Positions 33,515 through 42,745 of a stretch of DNA of 64,000 nucleotides are shown here, in pieces. How positions within the stretch are numbered: position 1 is the first letter of the stretch; every line of letters starts with the position of its first letter. The position numbers and the translations under genes were made by a program. The notes below the pieces were generated by a model that saw nothing but the letters and a program-made list of their open reading frames with translations, was not told where the DNA came from and ran no database searches. Source of the DNA: Halobacillus_B sp963739045 (GTDB taxonomy: Bacteria; Bacillota; Bacilli; Bacillales; Halobacillaceae); the NCBI GenBank assembly GCA_963739045.1, contig CAVTYY010000011.1:1-64000 (forward strand), read 5' to 3'.

Positions 33515-36220
33515 TCAGCTTAATTTGTTACGAAGTACCATTTGAAGAATTCCACCATGACGGTAGTAATCAACTTCAACTTCACTATCAAAACGAGCGA
33601 CAACATCAAATTCTTTCTTGCTGCCTTTTTCGTCAGTAGCCGTAACTTTCACTAAATCATGTGGTTTTACAGACTCATCTACCTGAACATCGAACGTCTC
33701 GCGTCCAGTAAGTCCAAGAGATTCAATGGTATCTCCTTCTTTAAATTGAAGCGGAAGAACACCCATCATGACCAGGTTAGAACGGTGGATTCGCTCAAAG
33801 CTTTGAGCAATAACCGTTTTAATTCCCAGTAAGTCCGTTCCTTTAGCAGCCCAGTCACGGGAGCTTCCCATACCATAGTCGTCTCCAGCAATAACGAGAA
33901 GCGGGGTATTATCCTGCTGATACTTCATTGCCGCTGTATAGATCGGCATTACTTCTTCAGTTGGCCAGTAAGTGGTAAATCCACCTTCTGTTCCAGGTGC
34001 TAATTGGTTACGAATACGAATATTCGCAAACGTACCACGCATCATCACTTCGTGGTTACCACGGCGTGAACCATAAGAATTAAAGTTTCGGGGACTTACA
34101 CCGTTTTCCTGTAAATATTCGCCGGCAGGCATGTCTTTCGGGATAGCTCCTGCAGGTGAGATGTGGTCTGTCGTAACGGAATCACCAAATTTACCTACTA
34201 CGCGCATGCCATTAAGCGGCTTGACTTCTTCAGGGTCGCTAGACAGCCCCTCAAAGAATGGCGGGTTTTGGATGTACGTAGAGTTATCGTTCCAGTCATA
34301 CAATGGCTCATCTGTTGTATTAATTTCATTCCATTCCTGGTTGGAATTAAATACGTTTTCATACTCTTTACGGAAGATCTCTGGAGTAACAGAGTTTGAA
34401 ATCTCCTGCTTGATTTCTTCCTGAGTCGGCCAGATATCATCAAAGTAAATTGGATCTCCGGACATATCCTTGCCAATAGGTTCTGTTTTCAGATCAATAT
34501 CCACCGTTCCTGCTAATGCGTAAGCTACCACTAGTGGCGGTGAAGCCAGATAGTTTGCTTTCACCAGCGGGTGAATACGGCCTTCGAAGTTACGGTTACC
34601 TGAAAGTACTGAAGATGCTGTTAAATCATGATCAGCAATTGCTTTTTCAATTTCAGGAAGTAAAGGACCAGAGTTACCAATACATGTTGTACAGCCATAA
34701 CCGACCAAGTTAAAGCCAAGTTTGTTCAGATACTCCATTAAGCCGGAATCTTCAAGATAGCGAGTAACTACTTTTGATCCTGGAGCCAGAGAAGTTTTCA
34801 CATAGGATGGTACGTTTAAACCTTTCTCAACGGCTTTCTTAGCTACAAGTCCTGCGCCCAGCATTACATGCGGGTTCGAAGTATTCGTACATGAAGTAAT
34901 GGCAGCGATCGCAAGCGCACCTGTCTTCATAACTGCTTTATCTCCGTTTGAGAATTCTACTTCTGCTTCTTTATCAAATTCAGCTTTATCCAGTCCAAAG
35001 CCGTGATTACCGGCAGGTCCTGTAATCGCTTTGTTAAAGGACTTCTTCATCTGAGAAAGCGGGATCAAATCTTGAGGACGTTTCGGTCCAGATAAATTTG
35101 GTTCCAACTCTCCAAGATCGATTTCGACCAGTTTCGTGAAATCTGGATCTTCAAATGATGGATCATACCAAAGATTATTTTCTTTACAGTATGTTTCTAC
35201 CAATTTAATCTGCTCTTCACTGCGGCCAGTTAGACGCATATATTCTAAAGACTCCCCATCGACTGGGAAGAAACCACATGTAGCACCATATTCTGGAGCC
35301 ATGTTGGAGATCGTTGCACGATCTGCCAGCGGCATTTCCTGTAAGCCAGGTCCGAAGAATTCAACAAACTTTCCAACAACGTTTTGCTCACGAAGTTTTT
35401 GAGTCACTTTCAGCGCTAAGTCTGTTGCGGTAGTTCCTTGAGGGAAACTTCCATTTAATTTCACACCTATAACTTCTGGAGCAGGGAAATAAGAAGGCTG
35501 ACCTAACATTCCTGCTTCGGCTTCAATACCGCCTACACCCCAGCCAAGTACTCCAAGACCATTAATCATAGTCGTATGGGAGTCAGTACCTACTAATGTA
35601 TCTGGATAAGTATCTACAGAACCATCATCCGTTTTATTTGAATGAACTACATTTGCAATATATTCAAGGTTCACCTGGTGAACAATACCTGTTGCAGGTG
35701 GAACTGCACGGTAATTATCAAAGGCTTTTTGAGCCCAGTGTAAAAATTCATAACGCTCTTGATTTCGTTCAAATTCAAGTTCCATGTTAGCTCTCAGCGC
35801 ATCCGGCGTGCCATATTTATCCACCTGTACGGAGTGGTCAATAACCAGATCCACAGGGACCTCAGGATTAATTTTATCCGGGCTGCCTCCCATATCAACC
35901 ATAGCTTTTCTAAGTGAAGCAAGGTCGACTACTGCGGGTACACCTGTGAAATCCTGCAAAATTACCCGGGAAGGCTTAAATGGAACATCTTCCCCTGCTG
36001 ATTTACTAGTTCCCCAATTTGCTAAACTCTCCACGTGTTCATCTTTAATCACACGTCCGTCGTGCTGACGAAGCAGAGATTCGAGCAGAATACGGATAGA
36101 GAAAGGCAGACGGGAGATCTTTCCATGTCCCGCTTCTTCTAAGGCTTTCAAATCGTAATAGTTGTACGTTTGGCCATTAAGGTCAAATTGTTTGCGAGCA
36201 TTATATACATTGCTAGCCAT
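33515..36220 (-). CDS. citB: Aconitate hydratase
   Basis: Aconitase of the AcnA/IRP type, 901 residues: isomerises citrate to isocitrate through a [4Fe-4S] cluster and can bind RNA when the cluster is lost. Cluster cysteines are visible in AITSCTNTSNP and GYGCTTCIGNSGP. Substrate-binding elements include VVGTDSHTTMINGLGVLGWGVGG-type text and the C-terminal swivel domain GDDYGMGSSRDWAAKG. Ribosome site GGGGG precedes the ATG. The gene stands alone between its promoter region (36221-36430, where no clear CcpC or CodY site was confirmed) and its terminator. Works with the citrate synthase at the other end of the window. Confidence 0.96.
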   Translation of the reverse strand: MASNVYNARKQFDLNGQTYNYYDLKALEEAGHGKISRLPFSIRILLESLLRQHDGRVIKDEHVESLANWGTSKSAGEDVPFKPSRVILQDFTGVPAVVDLASLRKAMVDMGGSPDKINPEVPVDLVIDHSVQVDKYGTPDALRANMELEFERNQERYEFLHWAQKAFDNYRAVPPATGIVHQVNLEYIANVVHSNKTDDGSVDTYPDTLVGTDSHTTMINGLGVLGWGVGGIEAEAGMLGQPSYFPAPEVIGVKLNGSFPQGTTATDLALKVTQKLREQNVVGKFVEFFGPGLQEMPLADRATISNMAPEYGATCGFFPVDGESLEYMRLTGRSEEQIKLVETYCKENNLWYDPSFEDPDFTKLVEIDLGELEPNLSGPKRPQDLIPLSQMKKSFNKAITGPAGNHGFGLDKAEFDKEAEVEFSNGDKAVMKTGALAIAAITSCTNTSNPHVMLGAGLVAKKAVEKGLNVPSYVKTSLAPGSKVVTRYLEDSGLMEYLNKLGFNLVGYGCTTCIGNSGPLLPEIEKAIADHDLTASSVLSGNRNFEGRIHPLVKANYLASPPLVVAYALAGTVDIDLKTEPIGKDMSGDPIYFDDIWPTQEEIKQEISNSVTPEIFRKEYENVFNSNQEWNEINTTDEPLYDWNDNSTYIQNPPFFEGLSSDPEEVKPLNGMRVVGKFGDSVTTDHISPAGAIPKDMPAGEYLQENGVSPRNFNSYGSRRGNHEVMMRGTFANIRIRNQLAPGTEGGFTTYWPTEEVMPIYTAAMKYQQDNTPLLVIAGDDYGMGSSRDWAAKGTDLLGIKTVIAQSFERIHRSNLVMMGVLPLQFKEGDTIESLGLTGRETFDVQVDESVKPHDLVKVTATDEKGSKKEFDVVARFDSEVEVDYYRHGGILQMVLRNKLS

Positions 36221-36433
36221 GTTTCCATTTACCCCCTCATCAAAATTAAATGGCGAGCCCGACAGGCTTCCCCATTCCCCAATTGTTCATTTGCGCCTTT
36301 CAACAAAAAAGGACACAAATCTGCAACTATTATTGTAAAACAAAAGAATTTAGAAGTAAAACAATTAAGCAGATTTTTAATTATTCTGGCATTCATAAAG
36401 GACGAACTATGCAGACATAAAAGTAAACACAGG

Positions 36434-36462
36434 TTGTATTTATTAAAGCAACCTTTTATAAT
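36434..36462 (+). promoter_or_regulatory. SigA-type promoter of yneK
   Basis: TTGTAT (36434-36439), a 17-bp spacer and a perfect TATAAT (36457-36462), 46 bp upstream of the chosen start codon of yneK and divergent from citB. Confidence 0.6.
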
Positions 36463-36508
36463 TAACCTAATCAATCATACTTAGAAAATGAAACAAGGTG
36501 ATTACAAA

Positions 36509-36943
36509 ATGTCTCTCGGATTTTCCCTGTTTATCATTACCTGGGTCGTCATCATGGTAGGCTTGATGAGTATAGGCGGTTTCTTTATGTTCCGTAAGTT
36601 TCTGAAGCGTTTGCCGAAAGAAGATGGAAAATCCATCATTGACTGGGAAGAACATTATATTGAGCTGACCAGACATATGTGGAAACAGGACCAGAAAGAC
36701 TTACTGGAAGAGCTGGTGTCCCCTGTGCCGGAATTATTTAGAGATATCGCACGCCAGAAAATCGCCGGGCGGATCGGGCAGGTAGCGCTCGAAAAGAAAC
36801 AAAAGAAAATTACTCAAGAAGTCATTATAGAAGGCTACATTCTGGCTACACCTAAACGGGATCATAAATTTCTGATAAAGAAACTTGAAGAGAAGAAAAT
36901 TGATCTTGCTCCTTATCAGCCATTGTTTGATCAAACCTCATAG
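36509..36943 (+). CDS. yneK: DUF2621 membrane protein (YneK)
   Basis: A 144-residue protein with one N-terminal membrane segment (LFIITWVVIMVGLMSIGGFFMF) and a basic cytoplasmic domain rich in lysine, including a predicted helix KSIIDWEEHYIELTRHMW. It matches the YneK/DUF2621 family of spore formers in location (next to ccdC) and pattern; function unknown. The start at 36509 is supported by AAGGTG 8 nt upstream, whereas an earlier ATG at 36488 has none. It is the only plus-strand gene in this part of the block, convergent with ccdC. Confidence 0.82.
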   Translation: MSLGFSLFIITWVVIMVGLMSIGGFFMFRKFLKRLPKEDGKSIIDWEEHYIELTRHMWKQDQKDLLEELVSPVPELFRDIARQKIAGRIGQVALEKKQKKITQEVIIEGYILATPKRDHKFLIKKLEEKKIDLAPYQPLFDQTS

Positions 36944-36976
36944 TGCTCGTCCTGCTTAACTAATGCGGACGAATCG

Positions 36977-37008
36977 AAAAGGCCGGGATGGTTATACCCC
37001 GGCCTTTT
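36977..37008. terminator. Bidirectional terminator between yneK and ccdC
   Basis: GGCCGGG (36981-36987) pairs with CCCGGCC (36998-37004), flanked by AAAA and TTTT, so it can stop both converging transcripts. Confidence 0.8.
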
Positions 37009-37015
37009 CTAATAT

Positions 37016-37504
37016 TCATGCATTTGCATCAGAAGTATGCCTTTTCCGATCAAGCTGGAGAAACTGTTTGAGCATCGCGATCCGCCAGGAAACAATCATC
37101 CCGAAGGCAAGTAAGAAAAACATCCCGCTCGTCTCACCCAGAGTCTCATTCATCCCGATAACGATTTTTAGAATGATCCGTATCACAAGCAGACCAGCCA
37201 AGATAAAAACAAATCCTTTCGAAGGCTTCAAATAGATCTGGCCGTCTCTCATTTCAAATCGTGAAGTCCGAATGAGAAAGATGGAAAATATAATTCCCAC
37301 AACGAGAGCTTCCGCTACTTGACTCCACGCGACTCTGAATTCCGGTAAGAGAAACATGAACGCTCCCGTGCTCATAAAAATCGGAGGTAAAACAATTTTC
37401 TTAATACTCGCCGGGCGTTTAGCTGCCCGAAGCCGGATGAAAATCATTCCCGTGGCCATTCCGGCAGCCAGAATTGTGCTTGCAATTAACCAATACATAT
37501 CCAT
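37016..37504 (-). CDS. ccdC: Cytochrome c biogenesis protein CcdC
   Basis: Integral membrane protein of 162 residues with about five hydrophobic segments (WLIASTILAAGMATGMIFI, IFMSTGAFMFLLPEF, VAEALVVGIIFSIFLI and others). It matches CcdC/YneJ, required for or associated with c-type cytochrome maturation in B. subtilis, by topology and by gene order ccdA-yneI-ccdC. The cytoplasmic stretch FEMRDGQIYLKPSKGF is typical. Precise biochemical role unknown. It follows yneI with a 21-bp gap and ends at the bidirectional terminator. Confidence 0.85.
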   Translation of the reverse strand: MDMYWLIASTILAAGMATGMIFIRLRAAKRPASIKKIVLPPIFMSTGAFMFLLPEFRVAWSQVAEALVVGIIFSIFLIRTSRFEMRDGQIYLKPSKGFVFILAGLLVIRIILKIVIGMNETLGETSGMFFLLAFGMIVSWRIAMLKQFLQLDRKRHTSDANA

Positions 37505-37525
37505 TCACTCTTTCTTTTAGCCCAT

Positions 37526-37891
37526 TCACGGTTGATTTAAGACTCGCTCAACGGCATCAAGAACTCTTTTTTCGTCAAAAGGTTTCACAATAAAATCTTT
37601 GGCGCCTCGTTCAATGGCTTCCACAATCATTTTCTGCTGTCCCATTGCCGAACACATTACAATCCGCGCATCCGCTGAATGAGCTTTGATTTCTGCTAAT
37701 GCTTCGATTCCGCTTTTTTCCGGCATCGTAATATCCATCGTAATTAAGTCTGGATTTAATTGATGAAACTTAGCTACAGCTTCTTTTCCATTTTCCGCTT
37801 CTCCCACCACTTCATGATGTCCATTTTGTAAAATGGCGGTGAGCGTCATCCTCATAAACTTAGCATCATCCACAATTAAAATTCTCGCCAT
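37526..37891 (-). CDS. yneI: CheY-like response regulator (YneI/CcdB)
   Basis: A single receiver domain of 121 residues with no output domain. Acidic pocket at the N-terminus (RILIVDDAKFMRM), phosphoryl-accepting aspartate in DLITMDITMPEKSG and conserved lysine in FIVKPFDEKR. Embedded in the ccd cluster as in B. subtilis, where it is dispensable for cytochrome c maturation. No partner kinase is encoded nearby. It looks much like CheY, so a signalling role outside cytochromes is also possible. Confidence 0.88.
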   Translation of the reverse strand: MARILIVDDAKFMRMTLTAILQNGHHEVVGEAENGKEAVAKFHQLNPDLITMDITMPEKSGIEALAEIKAHSADARIVMCSAMGQQKMIVEAIERGAKDFIVKPFDEKRVLDAVERVLNQP

Positions 37892-37909
37892 AGCTGCTCC
37901 TCCTGCTCC

Positions 37910-38338
37910 TTAATCACGATCATTTGCGATCGATAGAATGATCGTCATTGTCACACCGATAACCGTTATATAAACTCCCAGATCAAACATTAAAGCAGTT
38001 GCCAGTTCTGTTCTTCCCAGGACAGGAAGATGAAAATAAGCAAAAGTATGACTTAAAAAAGGCTGACCAAAAACAAATGAGCCCATTCCTGTAGTCAAGG
38101 CAATCAGCAGCCCTACAGGGATTAAATAGCGATAGTTCACAGGAAGAACCTTCTGCATGGATTGAAAGCCATATGCCATATACATGAGAACAATCGCAGC
38201 TGAGGTCATCAGCCCGCCTATGAATCCTCCTCCTGGGGCATTATGACCGGCCAGAAATAAATAGATGGAGAATCCAAAAAGAATAAATGCAATCAAAGTT
38301 GTAGTTGTACGTAGTATTATGTCATTCGTGCGGGCCAT
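37910..38338 (-). CDS. MrpB/MnhB-like Na+/H+ antiporter subunit, isolated
   Basis: A 142-residue four-helix membrane protein with the family signature FLAGHNAPGGGFIGGL and the conserved LPVNYRYL, GSFVFGQPFLSHTF and LGRTELATALMFDLGVY segments; it closely resembles B. subtilis MrpB. MrpB normally works only inside the seven-subunit Mrp antiporter encoded by mrpABCDEFG, yet no other mrp gene is near; it sits between ccdA and yneI. The start at 38338 has AAAGGAG 7 nt upstream; the longer frame reaching 38428 would overlap ccdA and has no site. Role may be as an extra subunit or an Mrp-independent one; unknown. Confidence 0.87.
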   Translation of the reverse strand: MARTNDIILRTTTTLIAFILFGFSIYLFLAGHNAPGGGFIGGLMTSAAIVLMYMAYGFQSMQKVLPVNYRYLIPVGLLIALTTGMGSFVFGQPFLSHTFAYFHLPVLGRTELATALMFDLGVYITVIGVTMTIILSIANDRD

Positions 38339-38403
38339 ATAGATGCTCCTTTGATTAGTGTCGATATTTTCATCATAATATAAAGCACTGTTAAAATCCA
38401 CGG

Positions 38404-39108
38404 TTAAAACCCTTGAAAACCAAACCAATTAACTAAATAAGAGGTTAATTTCGTCATCCAGTCAAAATACAGTGCCACTCCCATGACAATCATTACATAG
38501 CCGCCTGTTTTCACAATTATCCCACTATGTCGTTTAATCCATGTCATTTTTCCAATAAAGAATGAAAGAATAAGAAAAGGCACGGAAAACCCTAAAGAAT
38601 AGGATACCATCATTAGCATAAATAAATTAGGCCGGTCTGCAGCAAGAACCAATACCGCAGAGAGAATCGGTCCTGTACATGGCGTCCACCCCAGCGAGAA
38701 GGTTAACCCAATCAAAAATGACCCTATAAATCCTGCCGGACGGTTTTTAAAGGCAATTTTGCGATCTCTCATTAGGAATGAGAAATTAAACACGCCAATA
38801 ATAACAAAACCAAAGAAAATAATAATGATGGATCCGAGCTGCCGGATCAAATCCTCATTTCTTATGAAAAATTGAGACAGCAAGGATCCCGAAAAGCCCA
38901 GAATAATAAAGATGGTCGTAAAACCAAGCAGAAAGAGAATCGTATGGGCAAGACTTTTTCGATTCAGCATCCCATTATCTCCCCGTAATTCACTCACACT
39001 CATTCCTGTTATGTAAGAAAGAAAAGCAGGGTACAGAGGAAGTACACAGGGAGAAATAAAAGATAAAAAACCTGCCCCGAAGGCGATAAAAATGTTAACG
39101 TCAGTCAT
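38404..39108 (-). CDS. ccdA: Cytochrome c biogenesis protein CcdA
   Basis: Six-helix membrane protein of 234 residues that moves reducing equivalents from cytoplasmic thioredoxin to extracytoplasmic thiol proteins, feeding ResA/YneN-type enzymes. Two reactive cysteines are visible: FISPCVLPLYPAFLSYI (helix 1) and SLGWTPCTGPILSAVL (helix 4). The start at 39108 (MTDVNIFIAF) follows GGAGG. It is first in the ccdA-mrpB-like-yneI-ccdC series. Confidence 0.93.
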   Translation of the reverse strand: MTDVNIFIAFGAGFLSFISPCVLPLYPAFLSYITGMSVSELRGDNGMLNRKSLAHTILFLLGFTTIFIILGFSGSLLSQFFIRNEDLIRQLGSIIIIFFGFVIIGVFNFSFLMRDRKIAFKNRPAGFIGSFLIGLTFSLGWTPCTGPILSAVLVLAADRPNLFMLMMVSYSLGFSVPFLILSFFIGKMTWIKRHSGIIVKTGGYVMIVMGVALYFDWMTKLTSYLVNWFGFQGF

Positions 39109-39317
39109 GATTTCTTCCTCCAAACGAATTGCTAGATACTATTGTATCAAACCCAGATATAAAAAACGATGACACAATGATGAACCTTTAACTGGATGGC
39201 TGATTAAAATACATTTCTATGATCTTGGTTATTTCATATAGGATAAAAGCAGATTTTCCGCTTCTCTTCACGCAGAAATATAATCTAATTTGAAAAGTAT
39301 ACCTATTTACTCCTAGT

Positions 39318-39355
39318 AAAAAGCCTTCTTTCTATTATTGAAAGAAGGCTTTTTG
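39318..39355. terminator. Bidirectional terminator downstream of yneF
   Basis: AAAAAGCCTTCTTTC (39318-39332) pairs with GAAAGAAGGCTTTTT (39340-39354), leaving a 7-nt loop; A and T runs are built into the stem. 39124-39317 holds no gene. Confidence 0.8.
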
Positions 39356-39364
39356 CAGAAATAA

Positions 39365-39589
39365 TTACTTCATTTGGTTGTTCATAGAACGCATCATCTG
39401 ATTTATCTTTTTCTGAGATGGTTTCTGTCCCATCTGCATCATTAATGTGCGCAGCATTTGTTCATTAATTGGCGGGTTTTTCTTTAAATAGTTCATCATG
39501 TATCTTCTTGCGATGAAAAAGCCTAAAGCTACACCACCGACAAGAGCTAAAATAGCAATGATGATCACCCATACAATCCCCAGTGTCAT
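39365..39589 (-). CDS. yneF: UPF0154 membrane protein YneF
   Basis: A 74-residue protein with a single N-terminal membrane helix (VWVIIIAILALVGGVALGFFIA) and a short basic tail (YLKKNPPINEQMLRTLMMQMGQKPSQKKINQMMR) typical of the UPF0154/YneF family. Function unknown; the family is widespread in Firmicutes. The start MTLGIVW at 39589 is preceded by AAGGAGG; the upstream ATG at 39622 is not. Gene order tkt-sirA-yneF is as in B. subtilis. Confidence 0.88.
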   Translation of the reverse strand: MTLGIVWVIIIAILALVGGVALGFFIARRYMMNYLKKNPPINEQMLRTLMMQMGQKPSQKKINQMMRSMNNQMK

Positions 39590-39663
39590 TGATTCGTCTT
39601 CCTCCTTCGTGTTGTATCCCATAACAGTATAGTAAAATGCTCTTCTGAATACAATAGGGCATT

Positions 39664-40089
39664 TTACAATAATAATCGCTGACGAGCTAGAGATGATATC
39701 CAGCCATAATGCTCCCCGTTCTTCTCCAGAATATAAAAGGATTTATGGGACATTCTTAAGGGCTGAAAAATCATACGGTCTGCCTGACAGAGACTACTAC
39801 ACTGAAAGAAACAGCTTATATTCTTATACTTTATTATATCATATTCCCTCTCTTCATCTACAAAAGGAATGTTTACAGAAATATCGTTTTTCTCTATGAC
39901 ATTCACATTCCTTCTATGATTCAGCCAATCTATGTAAGGAAAAGCTTCAGTTATATATTCCAGCTGCTTTTGATGAACCTCCGATTGTGGAAAGCGGAGA
40001 CATTCCAGCAGAAAACGTTTCATCATTTCAACTTTATAATAATAGCTGATACTGACTTCTGGCTTCACAGCAAAAATAGCAAAGTGCAT
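39664..40089 (-). CDS. sirA: Sporulation inhibitor of replication SirA (YneE)
   Basis: A 141-residue protein matching SirA, which binds DnaA domain I at sporulation onset and blocks new rounds of replication. Sequence is divergent but recognisable: YYYKVEMMKRFLLECLR, QLEYITEAFPYIDWLNHR and the conserved C-terminal GWISSLARQRLLL-like end. Position between tkt and yneF is exactly that of B. subtilis sirA, which is the strongest support. Ribosome site GAGGGG precedes the ATG. Spo0A control is expected from the family; I did not find a convincing 0A box. Confidence 0.78.
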   Translation of the reverse strand: MHFAIFAVKPEVSISYYYKVEMMKRFLLECLRFPQSEVHQKQLEYITEAFPYIDWLNHRRNVNVIEKNDISVNIPFVDEEREYDIIKYKNISCFFQCSSLCQADRMIFQPLRMSHKSFYILEKNGEHYGWISSLARQRLLL

Positions 40090-40249
40090 CCTTAATCACC
40101 CCTCAAGTCGTAGTATAACCGCATAGGGGAGCGAAGGATGTCATTTCTTCGAGTTCAGCAATTTCGATTTTTGTCATAGATTCCCGGTGAACTATTCTAT
40201 AATTAAATCAAGCTGCCGCTAGTACAGCAGCAGCTTGATCAAAGAGACT

Positions 40250-42256
40250 TTAGGAATTCATAAGGTTTTCAGCATGTTTCACAACATTTTCAACGGTAAA
40301 GCCATAATTTTCAATAACTGTTTCTCCAGGTGCAGAGGCGCCAAAGGTATCGATTCCAATTACTGAACCATCAAGACCTACATAACGATCCCAGCCGAAG
40401 GACGCAGCCATTTCGACAGCTAAACGTTTACGAACCTGATTAGGAAGTACGCTTTCTTTATATTCATTACTTTGAGCATTAAAGCGATCAAATGAAGGCA
40501 TACTTACAACTCGTACATCGTAGCCATTTTTCTTCAGTTCGGCTTGTGCCTGGACAATAAGCTGAACTTCAGAACCTGAAGCAAGCAGAATCGCATCGGG
40601 TTCTTCCTTCTCAGAATCACTGACTACATAGCCACCTTGTTTCACGCCTTCGTAGGATTTTTCATCCGTTCCTTCAAGAGTTGGAAGTCCTTGACGAGTA
40701 AGAACTAGTGCTGTAGGTGTTTTATTAGATTCTAATGCAAGTCTCCAAGCTGCACTTGTTTCATTTCCATCTGCAGGACGGATGACGGACAAGTTAGGAA
40801 TCGCGCGAAGAGACGCAAGCTGTTCTACAGGTTCATGAGTAGGACCATCTTCGCCAACGGCAACAGAGTCATGAGTAAATACATAATTGACTGGTACATC
40901 CATAATTGCTGATAGACGTAAAGCAGGACGTAGATAGTCACTAAATACGAAGAAGGTTCCACCGTATACTTTTAGTCCACCATGCAGCGCCATTCCATTC
41001 AACGCAGATGCCATGGCAAATTCTCTCACGCCAAACCAGATATTACGGCCAGCATAATTCTCTTTTGAGAAATCTTCTTCTTCTTTAACAGCTGTTTTGT
41101 TAGAGCCTGCTAAGTCAGAGCTTCCGCCAAACAGATAAGGAACTGTTTTGGAAAGAGCATTAATAACTTCTCCAGAAGAAGCACGGGTAGCTAACTTGTC
41201 TTCGCCAGCTTTATACGTAGGCAGCTGATTTTGCCAACCTTCTGGAAGTTCGCCTTTGATAGCAGCTTCCAGTTCTTCAGCTAACTCAGGATAAGCTTCT
41301 TTGTATCCTTTCATTAGATCATTCCAAGAATCTTCTTGCTGCTGTCCATTCGCTTGGACTTTATCTTTGAAATCCTGATAAACTTCTTCAGGTACATGGA
41401 ATGGTTCATGTTCCCATTTGTAATATTCTTTAGTAGCTGTCACTTCTTCTTCTCCAAGCGGAGCACCATGAGAAGCAGACTTACCTGATTTATTTGGAGA
41501 ACCGTATCCAATCACAGTTTTCACTTCAATCATCGTCGGCTGATCTGTGTTCCGTTTAGCACTTTCAATCGCACGGGCAATTTCCTCCGTGTCCGTTCCA
41601 TCTTCTACGCGAATAACCTGCCATCCATAAGCTTCATAGCGCTTCTCAACGCTTTCACTAAAGGATCGATCCAGATCACCGTCTAAGGAGATATCATTGG
41701 AATCATAAAGAACGACTAGTTTACCAAGGCCAAGGTGCCCGGCAAGAGAAGCAGATTCTTGAGAAACGCCTTCCATTAAATCTCCGTCTCCGCAAATTGC
41801 GAACGTATAGTGGTCGACTACATTATAGTCGTCACGGTTGTATTTTGCTGATAAGTGAGCCTCAGCCATCGCCATACCTGTAGACATTGCAAGTCCCTGA
41901 CCCAGCGGTCCGGTTGTTGCTTCTACCCCGTCTGTATGGTGAACCTCAGGGTGTCCTGGAGTTCTGGAATCCCATTGACGGAAAGACTTTAAATCATCGA
42001 TCTTCACATCATAACCGGAAAGGTGAAGCAGGCTGTACAGAAGCATAGAGCCGTGCCCTGCCGATAATACAAAACGGTCACGGTTAAACCAGTGAGAATG
42101 ACTAGGATTGTGGTTCATAAATTTCGTCCAAAGAGTATAGGCCATAGGGGCAGCGCCCATCGGCATCCCCGGATGTCCAGAGTTTGCTTTTTCTACTGCA
42201 TCAATTGCTAGTGTACGAATCGTGTTTATTGAAGTTTGTTCAAGGCTGTTTGCCAT
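40250..42256 (-). CDS. tkt: Transketolase
   Basis: Thiamine-diphosphate enzyme of the pentose phosphate pathway, transferring two-carbon ketol units. The 668-residue protein has the N-terminal NSGHPGMPMGAAPMAYTLW, the TPP motif ICGDGDLMEGVSQESASLAGH and the pyrimidine-domain THDSVAVGEDGPTHEP. The start at 42256 (MANSLEQTS) follows AAAGGAG; a frame extending to 42328 has no ribosome site. A GC-rich inverted repeat at 40209-40236 may end the transcript. Confidence 0.96.
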   Translation of the reverse strand: MANSLEQTSINTIRTLAIDAVEKANSGHPGMPMGAAPMAYTLWTKFMNHNPSHSHWFNRDRFVLSAGHGSMLLYSLLHLSGYDVKIDDLKSFRQWDSRTPGHPEVHHTDGVEATTGPLGQGLAMSTGMAMAEAHLSAKYNRDDYNVVDHYTFAICGDGDLMEGVSQESASLAGHLGLGKLVVLYDSNDISLDGDLDRSFSESVEKRYEAYGWQVIRVEDGTDTEEIARAIESAKRNTDQPTMIEVKTVIGYGSPNKSGKSASHGAPLGEEEVTATKEYYKWEHEPFHVPEEVYQDFKDKVQANGQQQEDSWNDLMKGYKEAYPELAEELEAAIKGELPEGWQNQLPTYKAGEDKLATRASSGEVINALSKTVPYLFGGSSDLAGSNKTAVKEEEDFSKENYAGRNIWFGVREFAMASALNGMALHGGLKVYGGTFFVFSDYLRPALRLSAIMDVPVNYVFTHDSVAVGEDGPTHEPVEQLASLRAIPNLSVIRPADGNETSAAWRLALESNKTPTALVLTRQGLPTLEGTDEKSYEGVKQGGYVVSDSEKEEPDAILLASGSEVQLIVQAQAELKKNGYDVRVVSMPSFDRFNAQSNEYKESVLPNQVRKRLAVEMAASFGWDRYVGLDGSVIGIDTFGASAPGETVIENYGFTVENVVKHAENLMNS

Positions 42257-42402
42257 GTTCAAAAATCTCCTTTCGTTTCTGTTATATGTAACATGTTTTA
42301 TCCTATAATGAAAATGCTCCAGTGACAAGCACTCTACAGTGATTTCCTGTTTTTTTCAAGCGAGAGCTCTGCCCGGAACACCAATGACTTCCAAACAAAG
42401 AA

Positions 42403-42426
42403 TCCGCACCTTCACTCAGGTGCGGA
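42403..42426 (-). terminator. Terminator of the yneB-ynzC operon
   Basis: TCCGCACCT (42403-42411) pairs with AGGTGCGGA (42418-42426) with a 6-nt loop; a moderate T-run follows on the minus strand. Confidence 0.7.
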
Positions 42427-42433
42427 AAGTTCA

Positions 42434-42667
42434 TTAGTGTTTTTTTTCGTTTTTCTGCATTTGCTTCAGCTTTTCAGGAGTTACATCCTTCCCATTCGGG
42501 TCGATAACCTTCATTCCCTTTAACTGATTCTTAAAGGATTTACGGACATTCCCTAAATACTGCTGACGCAATTCCTTTTGTTCTTCTTTCTCAGACTTGG
42601 TTAAGCCCTCTTGCTTTGATTTATTAGCTAATTCGTTAATACGATTGATTTTTTCTTTAGATAACAT
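42434..42667 (-). CDS. ynzC: DUF896 protein YnzC
   Basis: A 77-residue, mostly helical, strongly charged protein (LSKEKINRINELANKSK, EGLTKSEKEEQKELRQQYL) of the DUF896/YnzC family; same length as B. subtilis YnzC. Function unknown. Start at 42667 follows AAAGGGG. It is the last gene of the LexA-controlled unit, as ynzC is in B. subtilis (yneA-yneB-ynzC). Confidence 0.93.
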   Translation of the reverse strand: MLSKEKINRINELANKSKQEGLTKSEKEEQKELRQQYLGNVRKSFKNQLKGMKVIDPNGKDVTPEKLKQMQKNEKKH

Positions 42668-42745
42668 ATTACATACCCCTTTATTTGGAAGTATCCATGA
42701 AAAAGACAAGCGCAGTAAGCCCTTGTCTTTTCTATATTAACGCGA

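Noticed and set aside
36229..36474. Minus-strand 81-codon frame upstream of citB; also searched here for sspO/sspP
   Set aside because: The frame is not protein-like and no ribosome site precedes it. No small acid-soluble spore protein O or P sequence is visible in the interval, although B. subtilis has them here.
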